Source of the DNA: Nitrospira sp.
GTDB lineage: Bacteria > Nitrospirota > Nitrospiria > Nitrospirales > Nitrospiraceae
Assembly (NCBI GenBank): GCA_024331125.1
Contig: JANDJI010000004.1
Location: 186,001 to 250,000, forward strand
Length of the DNA stretch: 64,000 nt
Direction: 5' to 3'
The translations under genes were made by a program, and so were the position numbers. Of the stretch, positions 33,837 to 42,821 are shown in pieces. The notes beneath the pieces are model-generated. The model worked only from the letters and a program-made list of their open reading frames with translations. It was not told the origin of the DNA and made no database searches. How positions within the stretch are numbered: position 1 is the first letter of the stretch; each line of letters opens with the position of its first letter.

Positions 33837-35362
33837 ACAAATCGTTCTCTCCTCCCTCGATCGGCGCTCCGCCGATTCTCGCTCACGAGCAATCGCTTGC
33901 CAGAAAGGTGGGACAGGGCTCGGAGGCCGGCGACATCTACGATCAACAGATGGCGATGTTGGGGTTCCAACTGCTGACCCAACTGAACGCTTTGATCAAA
34001 ACGTCCCGCATTCACGGTCGCAACAACGCCGCCCTCGACAAGCCGGTCGAGTCCATGTTGACGCTCATCCACACCATGGCGCACGAGCATCCGGTCACGC
34101 TCCGCGTGCAGAACGATTTCTTCTTCCTGGGCGAGGACCATCTGCGGGTCAGCCAGCAACAGATGCTGGTCCTATCCAACGTGATCGACGCCCTGAACAC
34201 CTGGAAAATGGGCGGCCTCACCTTTTCCCGCTCACTATCCTCCGACGACCTCCGCCAGTTCGCTTCTTTGTTCGTCAGCCTCGATCCCGCCACGCAGTCG
34301 ATCGACGACTTTCGGCGAGCGCTCGCCGCGCTCAACGTCACGGGCATCACGATCGAAAGCCCCCGCGCGTTGGCGCCGGCGGCCTCATCCGACGACAATT
34401 CCCCGAAGCTTCGCCGGAAAGCGCAGATGAAAACCGCCTATGAAAAAGTCTCCGACGCGGTCGGCCGCCTCACTCAATCCGCCCGCGAGGGGGGCACCCT
34501 AAGCTTCAAACAAGCCAAACGGGCCATTCAAAACATCGTCGATCTGATGATGCAGGACGAGCCGGCGATGTTGGGCTTCACGACGTTGCGCTGTCACGAC
34601 CAGTACACCCAAGAACATTCCGTCAACGTGGCGTTGCTTTCCATGGCGCTCGGCAATCGGGCGGGATACGCCAAAGTCGAGCTGGCCGACCTCGGTTTGG
34701 CGGCGCTCTTCCATGACGTGGGGAAATGCGCGATCTCGCTGGATATCCTCAACAAGCCCGGCGAGTTCAGTCCCGAGGAGTGGGAAATCATGCAAACCCA
34801 CCCCAAAGAAGGGGTGTTCACGCTTATCAAATTGCGCGGCTTCGGAAACGTTCCGGCGCGAATGGCCTCCGCGTCCTTTGAGCATCACATGAATTACGAC
34901 TTTTCGGGCTACCCCAAACTGGCCGTCCCCTGGACGCAAAGCATCTCGAGCCGCATCGTGTCGATCGCCGACTGTTACGACGCGATGACGTCGTCCCGCG
35001 TCTACCGACGCGAGGCGATGGCTCCCTCCAAGGTCCTGCGCCTGATGCTTGAGAAGGCAGGAACGAGCTTCGACCCGACGCTCATGAAGCTGTTCGTGAC
35101 CTGTGTGGGCATCATCCCAATCGGCAGTCTCGTGGAGCTCACGAACGGCGCGTTTGCGGTCGTGCTCAAACCGGCCGCCAGCCTCTCGGACAGCGAACGT
35201 CCGCTCGTCAAAGTGATCGCCGATCCGGAGGGCAATCCTCTCGACCATGGATCGGAGCTGGACTTGACTGAAAAGGACGAGACCGGAGGCTACACCCACA
35301 GCATCGCTCGTCTCATCGACCACACCCGACACAAATTCGACACCAGTCGCTATTTTGTGTAG
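33833..35362 (+). CDS. HD-GYP domain protein (c-di-GMP phosphodiesterase-like)
   Basis: A 509-residue protein. The N-terminal module (residues about 45-170: LNALIKTSRIHGRNNAALDK, PVTLRVQNDFFFLGEDHLRV) parallels the HEAT-repeat neighbour. The HD-GYP domain starts near residue 250: CHDQYTQEHSVNVALLSMAL, LAALFHDVGKCAISLDILNK, MQTHPKEGVF and, in place of the usual HHExxDGxGYP, EHHMNYDFSGYP. Metal-binding HD and HH are kept, but Met and Phe replace Glu and Gly around the GYP loop, so activity against c-di-GMP is likely but not certain. No signal peptide or membrane span is seen. Confidence 0.8.
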   Translation: MNKSFSPPSIGAPPILAHEQSLARKVGQGSEAGDIYDQQMAMLGFQLLTQLNALIKTSRIHGRNNAALDKPVESMLTLIHTMAHEHPVTLRVQNDFFFLGEDHLRVSQQQMLVLSNVIDALNTWKMGGLTFSRSLSSDDLRQFASLFVSLDPATQSIDDFRRALAALNVTGITIESPRALAPAASSDDNSPKLRRKAQMKTAYEKVSDAVGRLTQSAREGGTLSFKQAKRAIQNIVDLMMQDEPAMLGFTTLRCHDQYTQEHSVNVALLSMALGNRAGYAKVELADLGLAALFHDVGKCAISLDILNKPGEFSPEEWEIMQTHPKEGVFTLIKLRGFGNVPARMASASFEHHMNYDFSGYPKLAVPWTQSISSRIVSIADCYDAMTSSRVYRREAMAPSKVLRLMLEKAGTSFDPTLMKLFVTCVGIIPIGSLVELTNGAFAVVLKPAASLSDSERPLVKVIADPEGNPLDHGSELDLTEKDETGGYTHSIARLIDHTRHKFDTSRYFV

Positions 35363-35426
35363 CCGTCCGGACGCCCGCGGCCGCCACGCGCTTGACAGCC
35401 TCAAATCACCTCGCCGACAATGCGGC

Positions 35427-36338
35427 ATGCCGGAGTCCATCGTGATCGAGCGGTTGGAATTCCGCGGCCGCTGCGGCGTGACGGCCGAAGAACGGGCCCG
35501 TCCGCAACCGCTCGCGATCGACGTGGAACTTCGCGGCTCCTCCGAACAGCCGGATCTCGACGACCGGCTCGAACTCACCATCGACTATGCCGCCGTCGCC
35601 CGGCGCCTCGTGGAAGTCGGAACGGCGCAAGACTGCCGTTTGTTGGAAACCATGGCCGAGCGACTCCTCAGAGTGTTGTTCGAGGAATTTCCGATCGAGC
35701 AGGCCAAGCTGTGGCTTCGAAAACTCCATCCGCCGATCGATCTTGTCACCGGCTCCGTCGGAGTCTCCGTCGAACGGACCAGAGAGACTCACCGAACCCG
35801 ATACGATGATGACGCCCCGGCTCGACTGCTCGTCGAACAACTGCACCGACTTCCCGCCGGCACCGCGCTCGACGTGGCGGCCGGAAGCGGTCGCCACTCG
35901 CTGTTTCTCGCGTCCCACGGCTACCAGGTCCACGCCGTCGATCGGGATGCCGCCGCCCTGGAGCGGCTCACCACCTCCGCCCGGTCACGTTCGTGTGACA
36001 GAATCACGATACAGGTCGTCGACCTTGAACAGCCCCCTCCCCATGAACCCCGTCTCGGCAAGGAACAATACGACGTAATCGTCGTGTTTTTTTATCTGTA
36101 TCGCCCTTTGTTCCCTCTCCTCATCGACGCGCTGAAGCCGGGCGGCGCGCTGGTCTATGAAACGTTCACCATCGACAACCACGTTTACTACCACCATCCG
36201 AAGAGACGTGAATTTTGCCTCGACTCCAACGAGCTGCTGAACCTTGCGTCCGATCTCCGGATCCTGCATTATGACGAGGGGCGCCGGACGGATCGCCCGG
36301 CGTACACGGCCCGACTCGTCGCACGAAAACCATCTTGA
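35427..36338 (+). CDS. Dihydroneopterin aldolase (FolB) fused to a SAM methyltransferase
   Basis: A 303-residue fusion. Residues 1-118 are FolB-like: IVIERLEFRGRCGVTAEERA, PLAIDVELRG, LTIDYAAVARRLVEVG, LLETMAERLLRVLFEEF and LRKLHPPIDLVTGSVGVSVE, with the catalytic Lys kept before HPPI. Residues about 130-303 are a class I methyltransferase: GTALDVAAGSGRHSLFLASH, HAVDRDAAALERL, YDVIVVFFYLYRPLFPLLID and ALKPGGALVYETFT, close to TehB-like enzymes. FolB normally forms a homo-octamer in folate synthesis. No stop or frameshift separates the halves. I know no characterised fusion of this kind. Confidence 0.75.
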   Translation: MPESIVIERLEFRGRCGVTAEERARPQPLAIDVELRGSSEQPDLDDRLELTIDYAAVARRLVEVGTAQDCRLLETMAERLLRVLFEEFPIEQAKLWLRKLHPPIDLVTGSVGVSVERTRETHRTRYDDDAPARLLVEQLHRLPAGTALDVAAGSGRHSLFLASHGYQVHAVDRDAAALERLTTSARSRSCDRITIQVVDLEQPPPHEPRLGKEQYDVIVVFFYLYRPLFPLLIDALKPGGALVYETFTIDNHVYYHHPKRREFCLDSNELLNLASDLRILHYDEGRRTDRPAYTARLVARKPS

Positions 36339-36352
36339 GAGGCATGACCGAC

Positions 36353-37201
36353 ATGAGCCGCGCGGATCTTCATCTGCACACCACCCATTCCGACGGAAGT
36401 CTGACTCCCTCCGAGGTCATCACCCTCGCGCACGAGGCCGGCGTGACGGCGGCCGCCGTGACCGATCACGACATCACATCGGGCATACCCGAAGCCACGC
36501 GGACCGGCCGAGAGCTCGGCATCGACGTCATTCCCGGAGTCGAGATCAGTTCCCTCTTCGGTGACGCGGAATTGCACGTGTTGGGATACTTTCTCGACTG
36601 GCAAGACGAGACGTTGAATCGACGGCTGGCGGTCCTCCGCGAGAGCCGCCACCGGCGAAATCCCAAAATCATCGAACGGTTGCAGGCCGCGGGGATTGAT
36701 ATTACCTACGACGAGGTTCGCGCGGTCGCCGGAACCGATTCGGTCGGACGGCCGCATATCGCGCGAGTGCTGATTGACAAGCGCGTCGTCGCATCGGCGC
36801 AAGAAGCGTTCGATCTGTGGCTTGCGGAGGGACGCCCGGCCTATGTCGCGCGCGAACTCCCCACTCCAGCGGAAGCCATCCGATGGATCAAAGACGCAAA
36901 GGGACTTGCGGTCCTCGCCCACCCCACTTGGATCAAGACACCGGAAAGCACGTTGCCGGATCTGGCCCGGCGGCTCAAAGCCGACGGACTCTCCGGCATC
37001 GAAGTCTATTACAGCACGCACACCCCCCGGCAAACACGCGAGTATTTGGCGTTGGCCAAACAATTGGACCTGCTGGTCACGGGCGGAAGCGACTTCCACG
37101 GAGTAACCAAGCCGGATATCCGCGTCGGCGTCGGCAGAGGAACGTTGCGCGTTCCCTCCTCTCTTGTCGATGCCATGAAGCATGCGCACTCCATGTTATA
37201 G
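36353..37201 (+). CDS. PHP-domain phosphoesterase (YciV/RNase AM type)
   Basis: A protein of about 282 residues with the polymerase-and-histidinol-phosphatase metal motifs: ADLHLHTTHSDGSLTPSE, AAAVTDHDITSGIPEA, DVIPGVEISSLFGDAELHVL, GRPHIARVLIDK, AVLAHPTWIKTP and VTGGSDFHGVTKPDI. The set matches nucleoside-3',5'-bisphosphate phosphatases / 5'-3' exoribonucleases of the YciV (RNase AM) group. The start at 36353 has AGAGG ten bases upstream; the ATG at 36344 would leave no space for it. It follows the FolB fusion by 14 bp, so probably the same operon. Confidence 0.85.
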   Translation: MSRADLHLHTTHSDGSLTPSEVITLAHEAGVTAAAVTDHDITSGIPEATRTGRELGIDVIPGVEISSLFGDAELHVLGYFLDWQDETLNRRLAVLRESRHRRNPKIIERLQAAGIDITYDEVRAVAGTDSVGRPHIARVLIDKRVVASAQEAFDLWLAEGRPAYVARELPTPAEAIRWIKDAKGLAVLAHPTWIKTPESTLPDLARRLKADGLSGIEVYYSTHTPRQTREYLALAKQLDLLVTGGSDFHGVTKPDIRVGVGRGTLRVPSSLVDAMKHAHSML

Positions 37202-37279
37202 TTTGGTTATAGCTTGCTTCACCCGTCGAGCACGGATCTCCCGCCGGATTGAAACGCGCTGCGCCTTTTTCGGGATTCA

Positions 37280-37307
37280 TTGACTCGCCTTGATGATCCG
37301 TTAGACT
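37280..37307 (+). promoter_or_regulatory. Predicted promoter of the kinase gene, TTGACT-N16-TAGACT
   Basis: TTGACT (37280-37285), 16 bases and TAGACT (37302-37307). Transcription would start near 37314, which rules out the in-frame GTG at 37308 and supports ATG 37335 as the kinase start. Confidence 0.5.
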
Positions 37308-37334
37308 GTGACGAGTTTGACGGCGCATGCACCC

Positions 37335-38732
37335 ATGACGAAGGCGCTCGGCTGGACCTGTTCGTATTTTCTCGTTCTTCTCACGGCCCTCTTCGGAGGT
37401 CCTTTGCTCAGCAAGCTTCCTTTCTTGCAGACGGCTCCCCTTGCGTTTCATGCTCTGAACGGATCCCAAACGATCCGCGTGCTCATGGAGGGAACCGGCC
37501 TGATCGGGCTGAGTCTGATCACGATCCAAGCGTATCGGCGGATGCCGGACAATGGGAGCGGCTTTTCGTTTTTGCGCAAACTTGTTTTCCCCTTGGCCGT
37601 TCTCGTTCTGTTGATTGTCGCGGACAGAACGATTCGAGCCGCCGAGTTCCCGCTCGTTGACTCCATCGGGAGTCGGTATTATCGGCTCTCCTATGCCTCC
37701 AGTCTGACGTTGGCGGGATTGTGGGTCACGGCCGGGTGGCTTTCAAAGCTTGATTCTCTTCGTCGCTTTTTTTCCACGTCGGATGGGCGGGATAATCCGG
37801 GGCCGTCATCATGGGCCGACGAGAGTAGGGACGAGATCGGTTCACAGGATTCCGCTGACGAAGTCGATTCTGGAGCCGCCTCTCCCCCGGCCTACAGAAA
37901 TTCGCCCGGCATGCTCGGCCGATACAAAATTTTAAAAGAATTGGGACGCGGCGCGATGGGGGTCGTCTATCTGGGGAAAGATCCCACGATTCAGCGGTTT
38001 GTCGCCATCAAAACGATGCGATTGGACGGCGTTGACGATCACGAGAAGTACCAAGCGGCCAAAGCCCGCTTCTTTCGGGAAGCCGAATCGGCGGGTCATC
38101 TGTCTCATCCGAACATCGTGACCATCTTCGACGCCGGGGAGGAAGACGATCTGGGCTATATCGCGATGGAATTACTCCACGGCACCACGCTCAAGAAGTG
38201 GTCGCGCGCGCCTCATCTCTTGCCGCTCGACAAACTACTTCCCATCCTCGCCACCGTCGCCGACGCCTTGGATTACGCCCATCGACGGGGCGTCGTTCAT
38301 CGCGACGTCAAGCCCGCCAATATCATGCTGACGGACGATCAGGTGGTCAAAGTGATGGATTTCGGCATCGCCCATATGACGTCGTCGGCAAGGACCACGA
38401 CGCATTCCGTGATGGGAACTCCCACCTACATGTCGCCGGAACAGATCGCCGGGAAAAAAGTGGACGGCCGGTCCGACATCTTTTCCCTAGGCGTCGTGAC
38501 GTTCGAACTTCTGACCGGCTGTCCCCCTTTTACCGGCGATAATGTGCCGGCCGTCCTGTTTGCCATCGCCAACACCCCACATCCCAAGCTATCGGAGCTG
38601 AGAATCGATCTTCCTTCTCCTTTGCAAGACGTTCTGGATCATGCCCTTGAGAAAAATCCGATCCGCCGTTATCGTCACGCGGGCGAGTTTGCACGGGACC
38701 TCCGCTCCTGCCTGAAAACGCTCGTCGCCTAG
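37335..38732 (+). CDS. Membrane-anchored Hanks-type Ser/Thr protein kinase with N-terminal spans
   Basis: A protein of 465 residues. Three or four hydrophobic segments occupy residues 1-145 (FLVLLTALFGGPLLSKL, LIGLSLITIQAYRR, LVFPLAVLVLLIVADR, SLTLAGLWVTAGWL), then a polar linker, then a complete kinase domain from about residue 192: YKILKELGRGAMGVVYLG, FVAIKTM, FREAESAGHLSHPNIVTIFD, VVHRDVKPANIML, VKVMDFGIAHM and TPTYMSPEQIAG. All catalytic residues are present. The order is the reverse of PknB-type kinases, whose kinase domain is N-terminal. No partner phosphatase gene is nearby. Confidence 0.88.
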   Translation: MTKALGWTCSYFLVLLTALFGGPLLSKLPFLQTAPLAFHALNGSQTIRVLMEGTGLIGLSLITIQAYRRMPDNGSGFSFLRKLVFPLAVLVLLIVADRTIRAAEFPLVDSIGSRYYRLSYASSLTLAGLWVTAGWLSKLDSLRRFFSTSDGRDNPGPSSWADESRDEIGSQDSADEVDSGAASPPAYRNSPGMLGRYKILKELGRGAMGVVYLGKDPTIQRFVAIKTMRLDGVDDHEKYQAAKARFFREAESAGHLSHPNIVTIFDAGEEDDLGYIAMELLHGTTLKKWSRAPHLLPLDKLLPILATVADALDYAHRRGVVHRDVKPANIMLTDDQVVKVMDFGIAHMTSSARTTTHSVMGTPTYMSPEQIAGKKVDGRSDIFSLGVVTFELLTGCPPFTGDNVPAVLFAIANTPHPKLSELRIDLPSPLQDVLDHALEKNPIRRYRHAGEFARDLRSCLKTLVA

Positions 38733-38737
38733 CCGGA

Positions 38738-39151
38738 TTACTTTCCGTGCGTCGGCTGCTCCTTGGGTGTCCGGCAAGGAGTCGATATCCGTTTCAGATT
38801 CAGCGCCTCGCACCGGAGACGCTCTTCGTTCGACAGCGAGGCAGGGCAGACTTGCTGCACCTCTTCGGCACACTTTGACTCCGCAACGCGATGGAACCGG
38901 CGTGCCCGCCGATCGGCGTTCCCACCGACCCGATCAGGCTCTCCGGTGGAGCGAGGAGCGGTGACCCCCGGAATCGTCAGGTCCAGCTCGGGTACGACGG
39001 CCGGGGAGTGAACGACCGGCTGTTCCGACAACAATTCTTCCCAGGAGGGCAGGTTGGCCCAGACCACGCTCCAGACCAAGGCCAATCCTATGAGCGACGC
39101 CAAGTTTGCCATCGTTCGTCCGGATGGATCCGGCTGCGTTCTTCCTTTCAT
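38738..39151 (-). CDS. Single-span hypothetical protein with C-terminal Cys pattern
   Basis: A protein of about 137 residues with one hydrophobic segment (MANLASLIGLALVWSVVWAN), a Pro-rich middle (EQPVVHSPAVVPELDLTIPG) and a C-terminal part with four cysteines (SKCAEEVQQVCPASLSNEER, LRCEALNLKRISTPC). It may be an envelope protein with two disulfides. Starts at 39151 or 39112 are both possible. It ends six bases from the kinase stop, convergent with it. No family recognised. Confidence 0.5.
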   Translation of the reverse strand: MKGRTQPDPSGRTMANLASLIGLALVWSVVWANLPSWEELLSEQPVVHSPAVVPELDLTIPGVTAPRSTGEPDRVGGNADRRARRFHRVAESKCAEEVQQVCPASLSNEERLRCEALNLKRISTPCRTPKEQPTHGK

Positions 39152-39265
39152 ATCCTGAAGAATAAAACGGGCCGGCGAGAAAATCACCGAATCGCGCATT
39201 TCGCGCAGCGGCGATTGAAAGAGAAAAGATGTGCGGTCGATCGGGCCGGAGGGCGGAGGCGGCGG

Positions 39266-40276
39266 TCAGTTTTCCGGAGTTTCGACGATGTGATTCTCGA
39301 ACCTGGTGCACCCTTCAGCCAACAGCCGGTTGGTCAGCATCTCGCCCGGCCACTCGATGGGCAAATCGGCCGTGAAGACCCATACATCGGACGACGTCCA
39401 CACCGGGCCGTGTTCTTCCGGCAGTTCGGGGTCGAATAAATCCGTCCACACCGGCATGTAGACCCCGTTGCCGCATTGCGTATGCAAATGCACGATCGTG
39501 CGGGATCGGACGAGCGGATCCAATTCGCGCCAGACCGCCGCCGTTTCATCGGCCAAGTGATGCAACCGAACCGCGTTCTGGGCGTCGAACATCGCATAGG
39601 CGGCATAGACCGGCGCTTCTATCGTATCGGGAGCTTCGGCCAGCTCCGGGCACTGTTCCATGAGTCCCTCCAAGACGGCGCGCCGATGGTGATGCTCCCA
39701 CGCGTCCGGCAAACCGGGGTCCGGAGCCCCGATCAGCTCGAACAAGAGAAACGCCGTATTCTCGACCGGCGGAAGCAGTCGAGCCGCCACCGTTTGCGCG
39801 CGACGAGACTCGGCAACCGTCGCGAGATGTTCATGAAGCGACTGTAAGTTGAGAAGCTCCAACGTGGCGTCGGTCAACAACCGAGGTTCCACGCGGACGA
39901 CCGTTCCGGCCGGAATCCGCAGATACCGGTGGAGCAGATCCGCCGTCTTGATCGGGTCGATTTTCAACTTGAGCGGAGACGTCAGATTGGCCTGAAGCGG
40001 CAGCCCCAGGGCCGCCATGACGGCGTAAGAGGGTTTATCGTCCGGCCCGTCGAGCACCAACGTGCAACTGGCCTCGGCGACAAGATCGAACAGCCATTCC
40101 GCCATTTCTTCATCGAGCGCGGCAAGCACCGTCAGCAAATCGTGCTCGCGTCCCTGCTCGAGAAACGCCTGCAACGTATCGATGGCGTCGTCGTTGTCGC
40201 CGTGATCGTGGCGTCGGGCGTTGATGAGATGAATGAGATCACGCGTCAGCGGATCGGGACGGGGCCAGGCCAACAT
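39266..40276 (-). CDS. Large acidic hypothetical protein
   Basis: A 336-residue soluble protein, rich in Leu, Ala, Asp and Glu, with no signal peptide or membrane span. Segments such as DLLTVLAALDEEMAEWLFDL and LEGLMEQCPELAEAPDTIEA suggest a helical repeat-like N-terminal part, and RSRTIVHLHTQCGNGVYMPV, SDVWVFTADLPIEWPGEMLT a beta-rich C-terminal part. I recognise no family. It is the downstream neighbour of the YjbQ gene on the same strand, separated by about 150 bp. Confidence 0.6.
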   Translation of the reverse strand: MLAWPRPDPLTRDLIHLINARRHDHGDNDDAIDTLQAFLEQGREHDLLTVLAALDEEMAEWLFDLVAEASCTLVLDGPDDKPSYAVMAALGLPLQANLTSPLKLKIDPIKTADLLHRYLRIPAGTVVRVEPRLLTDATLELLNLQSLHEHLATVAESRRAQTVAARLLPPVENTAFLLFELIGAPDPGLPDAWEHHHRRAVLEGLMEQCPELAEAPDTIEAPVYAAYAMFDAQNAVRLHHLADETAAVWRELDPLVRSRTIVHLHTQCGNGVYMPVWTDLFDPELPEEHGPVWTSSDVWVFTADLPIEWPGEMLTNRLLAEGCTRFENHIVETPEN

Positions 40277-40429
40277 GTGCGGTTCCTCTACTGGGCAACT
40301 GCGGTGAATGGATTGTCACGACGCACACGATCCATGTTGCCAAACTTTCCCGCCCGGCGCAAGCGAGGAATCAGTTCCGATGCGATCGGGGAAAATTCGG
40401 CCGTGCGGAGCCGGCGCGACAAACGAACG

Positions 40430-40843
40430 CTATTCGCCGATGATCTTCACCAGCACTCGTTTTCTTCGACGACCGTCAAACTCTCCGTAAAAAATTTGCT
40501 CCCACGGACCGAAGTCCAGCTTGCCGTCCGTGACGGCCACCACCACCTCTCGCCCCATGATTTGACGTTTCACATGAGCGTCGCCGTTGTCTTCGCCGGT
40601 GTCGTTGTGCCGGTAGCGCGCGTCGTGCGGAGCGAGCCGTTCGAGAAACTCGTCGTAGTCGCGCAAGAGGCCTGGCTCGTCGTCATTGATGTAGACGCTG
40701 GCGGTGATGTGCATGGCGTTCACCAGCACCAAACCCTCCCGCACCCCGCTTCTTTTGACCGCCGCCTCAATCTGAGGAGTGATGTTGAGATAAGCCCGTC
40801 TTGTTTTGGTTTCGAACCAGAGTTCTTCACGGTAGGATTTCAT
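40430..40843 (-). CDS. YjbQ/UPF0047 family protein (secondary thiamine-phosphate synthase type)
   Basis: A 137-residue protein: [20 protein letters not shown], a [20 protein letters not shown] block with the family His and Thr, [20 protein letters not shown], and [20 protein letters not shown]. These match YjbQ, a trimeric beta-barrel family in which some members show thiamine-phosphate-synthase activity; its true role is unsettled. The start at 40843 fits the family N-terminus; an ATG at 40861 is an alternative with AGG upstream. Confidence 0.85.
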   Translation of the reverse strand: MKSYREELWFETKTRRAYLNITPQIEAAVKRSGVREGLVLVNAMHITASVYINDDEPGLLRDYDEFLERLAPHDARYRHNDTGEDNGDAHVKRQIMGREVVVAVTDGKLDFGPWEQIFYGEFDGRRRKRVLVKIIGE

Positions 40844-40942
40844 GGCCTGAACGGCCGTCATTGTGCCTGCCGGTCCCACAAGTTTCAAGAGGAAGGCCGA
40901 ACGGCAGGGGACTCTTTATCACTGACCGCTCCCACAGTATGA

Positions 40943-40948
40943 GATAAT
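40943..40948 (+). promoter_or_regulatory. Possible -10 (GATAAT) six bases before the second nrdJ ATG
   Basis: GATAAT is followed by six bases and the ATG at 40955, and no ribosome-binding site exists in between, which suggests a leaderless transcript. No good -35 is visible. The same 12-mer TATGAGATAATG precedes the permease at 61571. Confidence 0.35.
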
Positions 40949-40954
40949 GTTCAC

Positions 40955-42703
40955 ATGGTCGCACCACGTCGGCTGCCGGAACCGAAATTTTCGCGGAACG
41001 CGCACATCGTGCTGCGGCAGCGGTATCTGGCCAAAGGCCCAGGCGGAGCCATCACAGAATCTCCACGTGCCATGTTGTGGCGCGTCGCCCGCGATATCGC
41101 GTCAGCGGAACGGCATTCCGCGTCGGCGCCGCGCCTCCACGCGCTGGCCCGTCAATTTTACGAGCTGATGGCCTCCCTGATTTTTCTGCCGAATTCGCCG
41201 ACGCTCATGAACGCGGGCCGCCCTCTCCAGCAACTTTCAGCCTGCTTCGTGCTGCCGGTGGAGGATTCGTTGGAATCCATTTTCGAATCGCTCAAGCAGC
41301 AGGCGCTCATCCATCAATCCGGCGGAGGCACGGGATTCTCGTTCGGTCGCCTTCGTCCTCAAGGCGATCGCATCGCCAGCACCGGGGGACCGGCGTCAGG
41401 CCCGGTTTCCTTCATGCGTCTCTTCAATCTGGCGACGGACGTCATCAAGCAGGGGGGAACGAGGCGCGGCGCCAACATGGGAATTCTGCGCGTCGATCAT
41501 CCCGACATTCTGGAGTTCATCGACCTGAAACGACGGCCCGGCGAGATGAGCAATTTCAACCTCTCCGTCGGCCTGACCGACCGATTCATTCGGGCAGTCA
41601 CGCGGCGCCGCACCTATGCGCTGGTCAATCCGCGCACCGGTCGACCGGTCCGTCGCCTACCGGCCGCATCGGTCTTCGACCGGCTGGTTCAGGCCGCTTG
41701 GCATTCGGGAGAGCCGGGTGTCGTGTTTCTCGACACGATCAATCGAGCCAATCCGACTCCCCACCTGGGCTTGATCGAAGCCACCAATCCCTGCGGGGAG
41801 CAACCATTGCTTCCGTACGAATCCTGCACGCTCGGCTCCATCAATGTTGCCAAATTCGTCGTGCAACGAAACGGCTCACCAGCCATCGATTACAATCGAC
41901 TCGCCGTCGTCATTCCACTCGCCGTCCGATTTCTCGACAACGTCATCGATCGCACCAAATTCCCGGTGTCGCTTATTGAAACGCACACCAAGTTGACGAG
42001 AAAGATAGGACTGGGGATCATGGGCTTTGCCGATCTTCTGATCCGACTCGGTGTTCCCTACGGCAGCGACGAGGCGCTGCGGATTGCGGAAGAACTGATG
42101 GGATTCGTACAATCCCGGGCTCATGAGGCTTCCCGGCGACTGGCCGTGGAGCGGGGAACGTTTCCCGCCTACGCGGGCAGCCGCTTGCAAGCGGAGGGGC
42201 GGGAACGGCGGCATGCGACTGTCACAACCATCGCTCCCACCGGAACGATCAGTATTCTGGCGGACTGTTCGGCCGGCATCGAACCCCTCTATGGAATCAA
42301 CGTCGTCCACTCCGTCATGGAGAACGTTCATTTAGAACGGCTTCATCCGGAATTTCTCAAACAAGCCCGCGCCAGAAAGCTCTCCCTTGAAACCCTGCGC
42401 CGCGAGGTCGGTCGACAGGAATCCATCCAACACGTGACTTCGATTCCGGAGGATCTCCGCCGCCTGTTCGTCACCGCGCACGATATCAGCCCGGCCCTGC
42501 ACGTTCGCGTGCAGGCGGCCTTCCAAAAATACAGCGACAGCGGCGTCTCGAAGACGATCAACCTCCCCGCGTCGGCCACGCCCCAGGACGTAGCCGACGC
42601 GTTCTTGCTCGCCCACAAACTCAAATGCAAGGGTCTGACCGTCTATCGATCCGGAAGCCGACAGCACCAGGTGTTGACCTGCTCCCGCGTCTCATCGTGT
42701 TGA
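40955..42703 (+). CDS. Second adenosylcobalamin-dependent (class II) ribonucleotide reductase
   Basis: A 582-residue class II RNR. Blocks: IFLPNSPTLMNAGRPLQQLS, ACFVLPVEDSLESIFESLKQ, GGGTGFSFGRLRPQGDRIAS, TRRGANMGILRVDHPDILEF, the N-P-C-G-E loop in LIEATNPCGEQPLLPYESCT, VTTIAPTGTISILADCSAGI and HKLKCKGLTVYRSGSR. It ends with CSRVSSC, two cysteines that can act as the C-terminal redox pair. It is shorter than, and distinct from, the enzyme at 1-1465. The family uses the same NDP/NTP chemistry, so redundancy or a different regulation is likely. Confidence 0.88.
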   Translation: MVAPRRLPEPKFSRNAHIVLRQRYLAKGPGGAITESPRAMLWRVARDIASAERHSASAPRLHALARQFYELMASLIFLPNSPTLMNAGRPLQQLSACFVLPVEDSLESIFESLKQQALIHQSGGGTGFSFGRLRPQGDRIASTGGPASGPVSFMRLFNLATDVIKQGGTRRGANMGILRVDHPDILEFIDLKRRPGEMSNFNLSVGLTDRFIRAVTRRRTYALVNPRTGRPVRRLPAASVFDRLVQAAWHSGEPGVVFLDTINRANPTPHLGLIEATNPCGEQPLLPYESCTLGSINVAKFVVQRNGSPAIDYNRLAVVIPLAVRFLDNVIDRTKFPVSLIETHTKLTRKIGLGIMGFADLLIRLGVPYGSDEALRIAEELMGFVQSRAHEASRRLAVERGTFPAYAGSRLQAEGRERRHATVTTIAPTGTISILADCSAGIEPLYGINVVHSVMENVHLERLHPEFLKQARARKLSLETLRREVGRQESIQHVTSIPEDLRRLFVTAHDISPALHVRVQAAFQKYSDSGVSKTINLPASATPQDVADAFLLAHKLKCKGLTVYRSGSRQHQVLTCSRVSSC

Positions 42704-42821
42704 CGCCAACGATTTGCTTTTCCACTCCGCTGAAATTCCGCGCAAAATTGACACCTCGACAGCTTGGTGATAAGTACACCCTCATGTTCTTCATCGCTGA
42801 GTATTCCGCCAGAGGAGGTCT

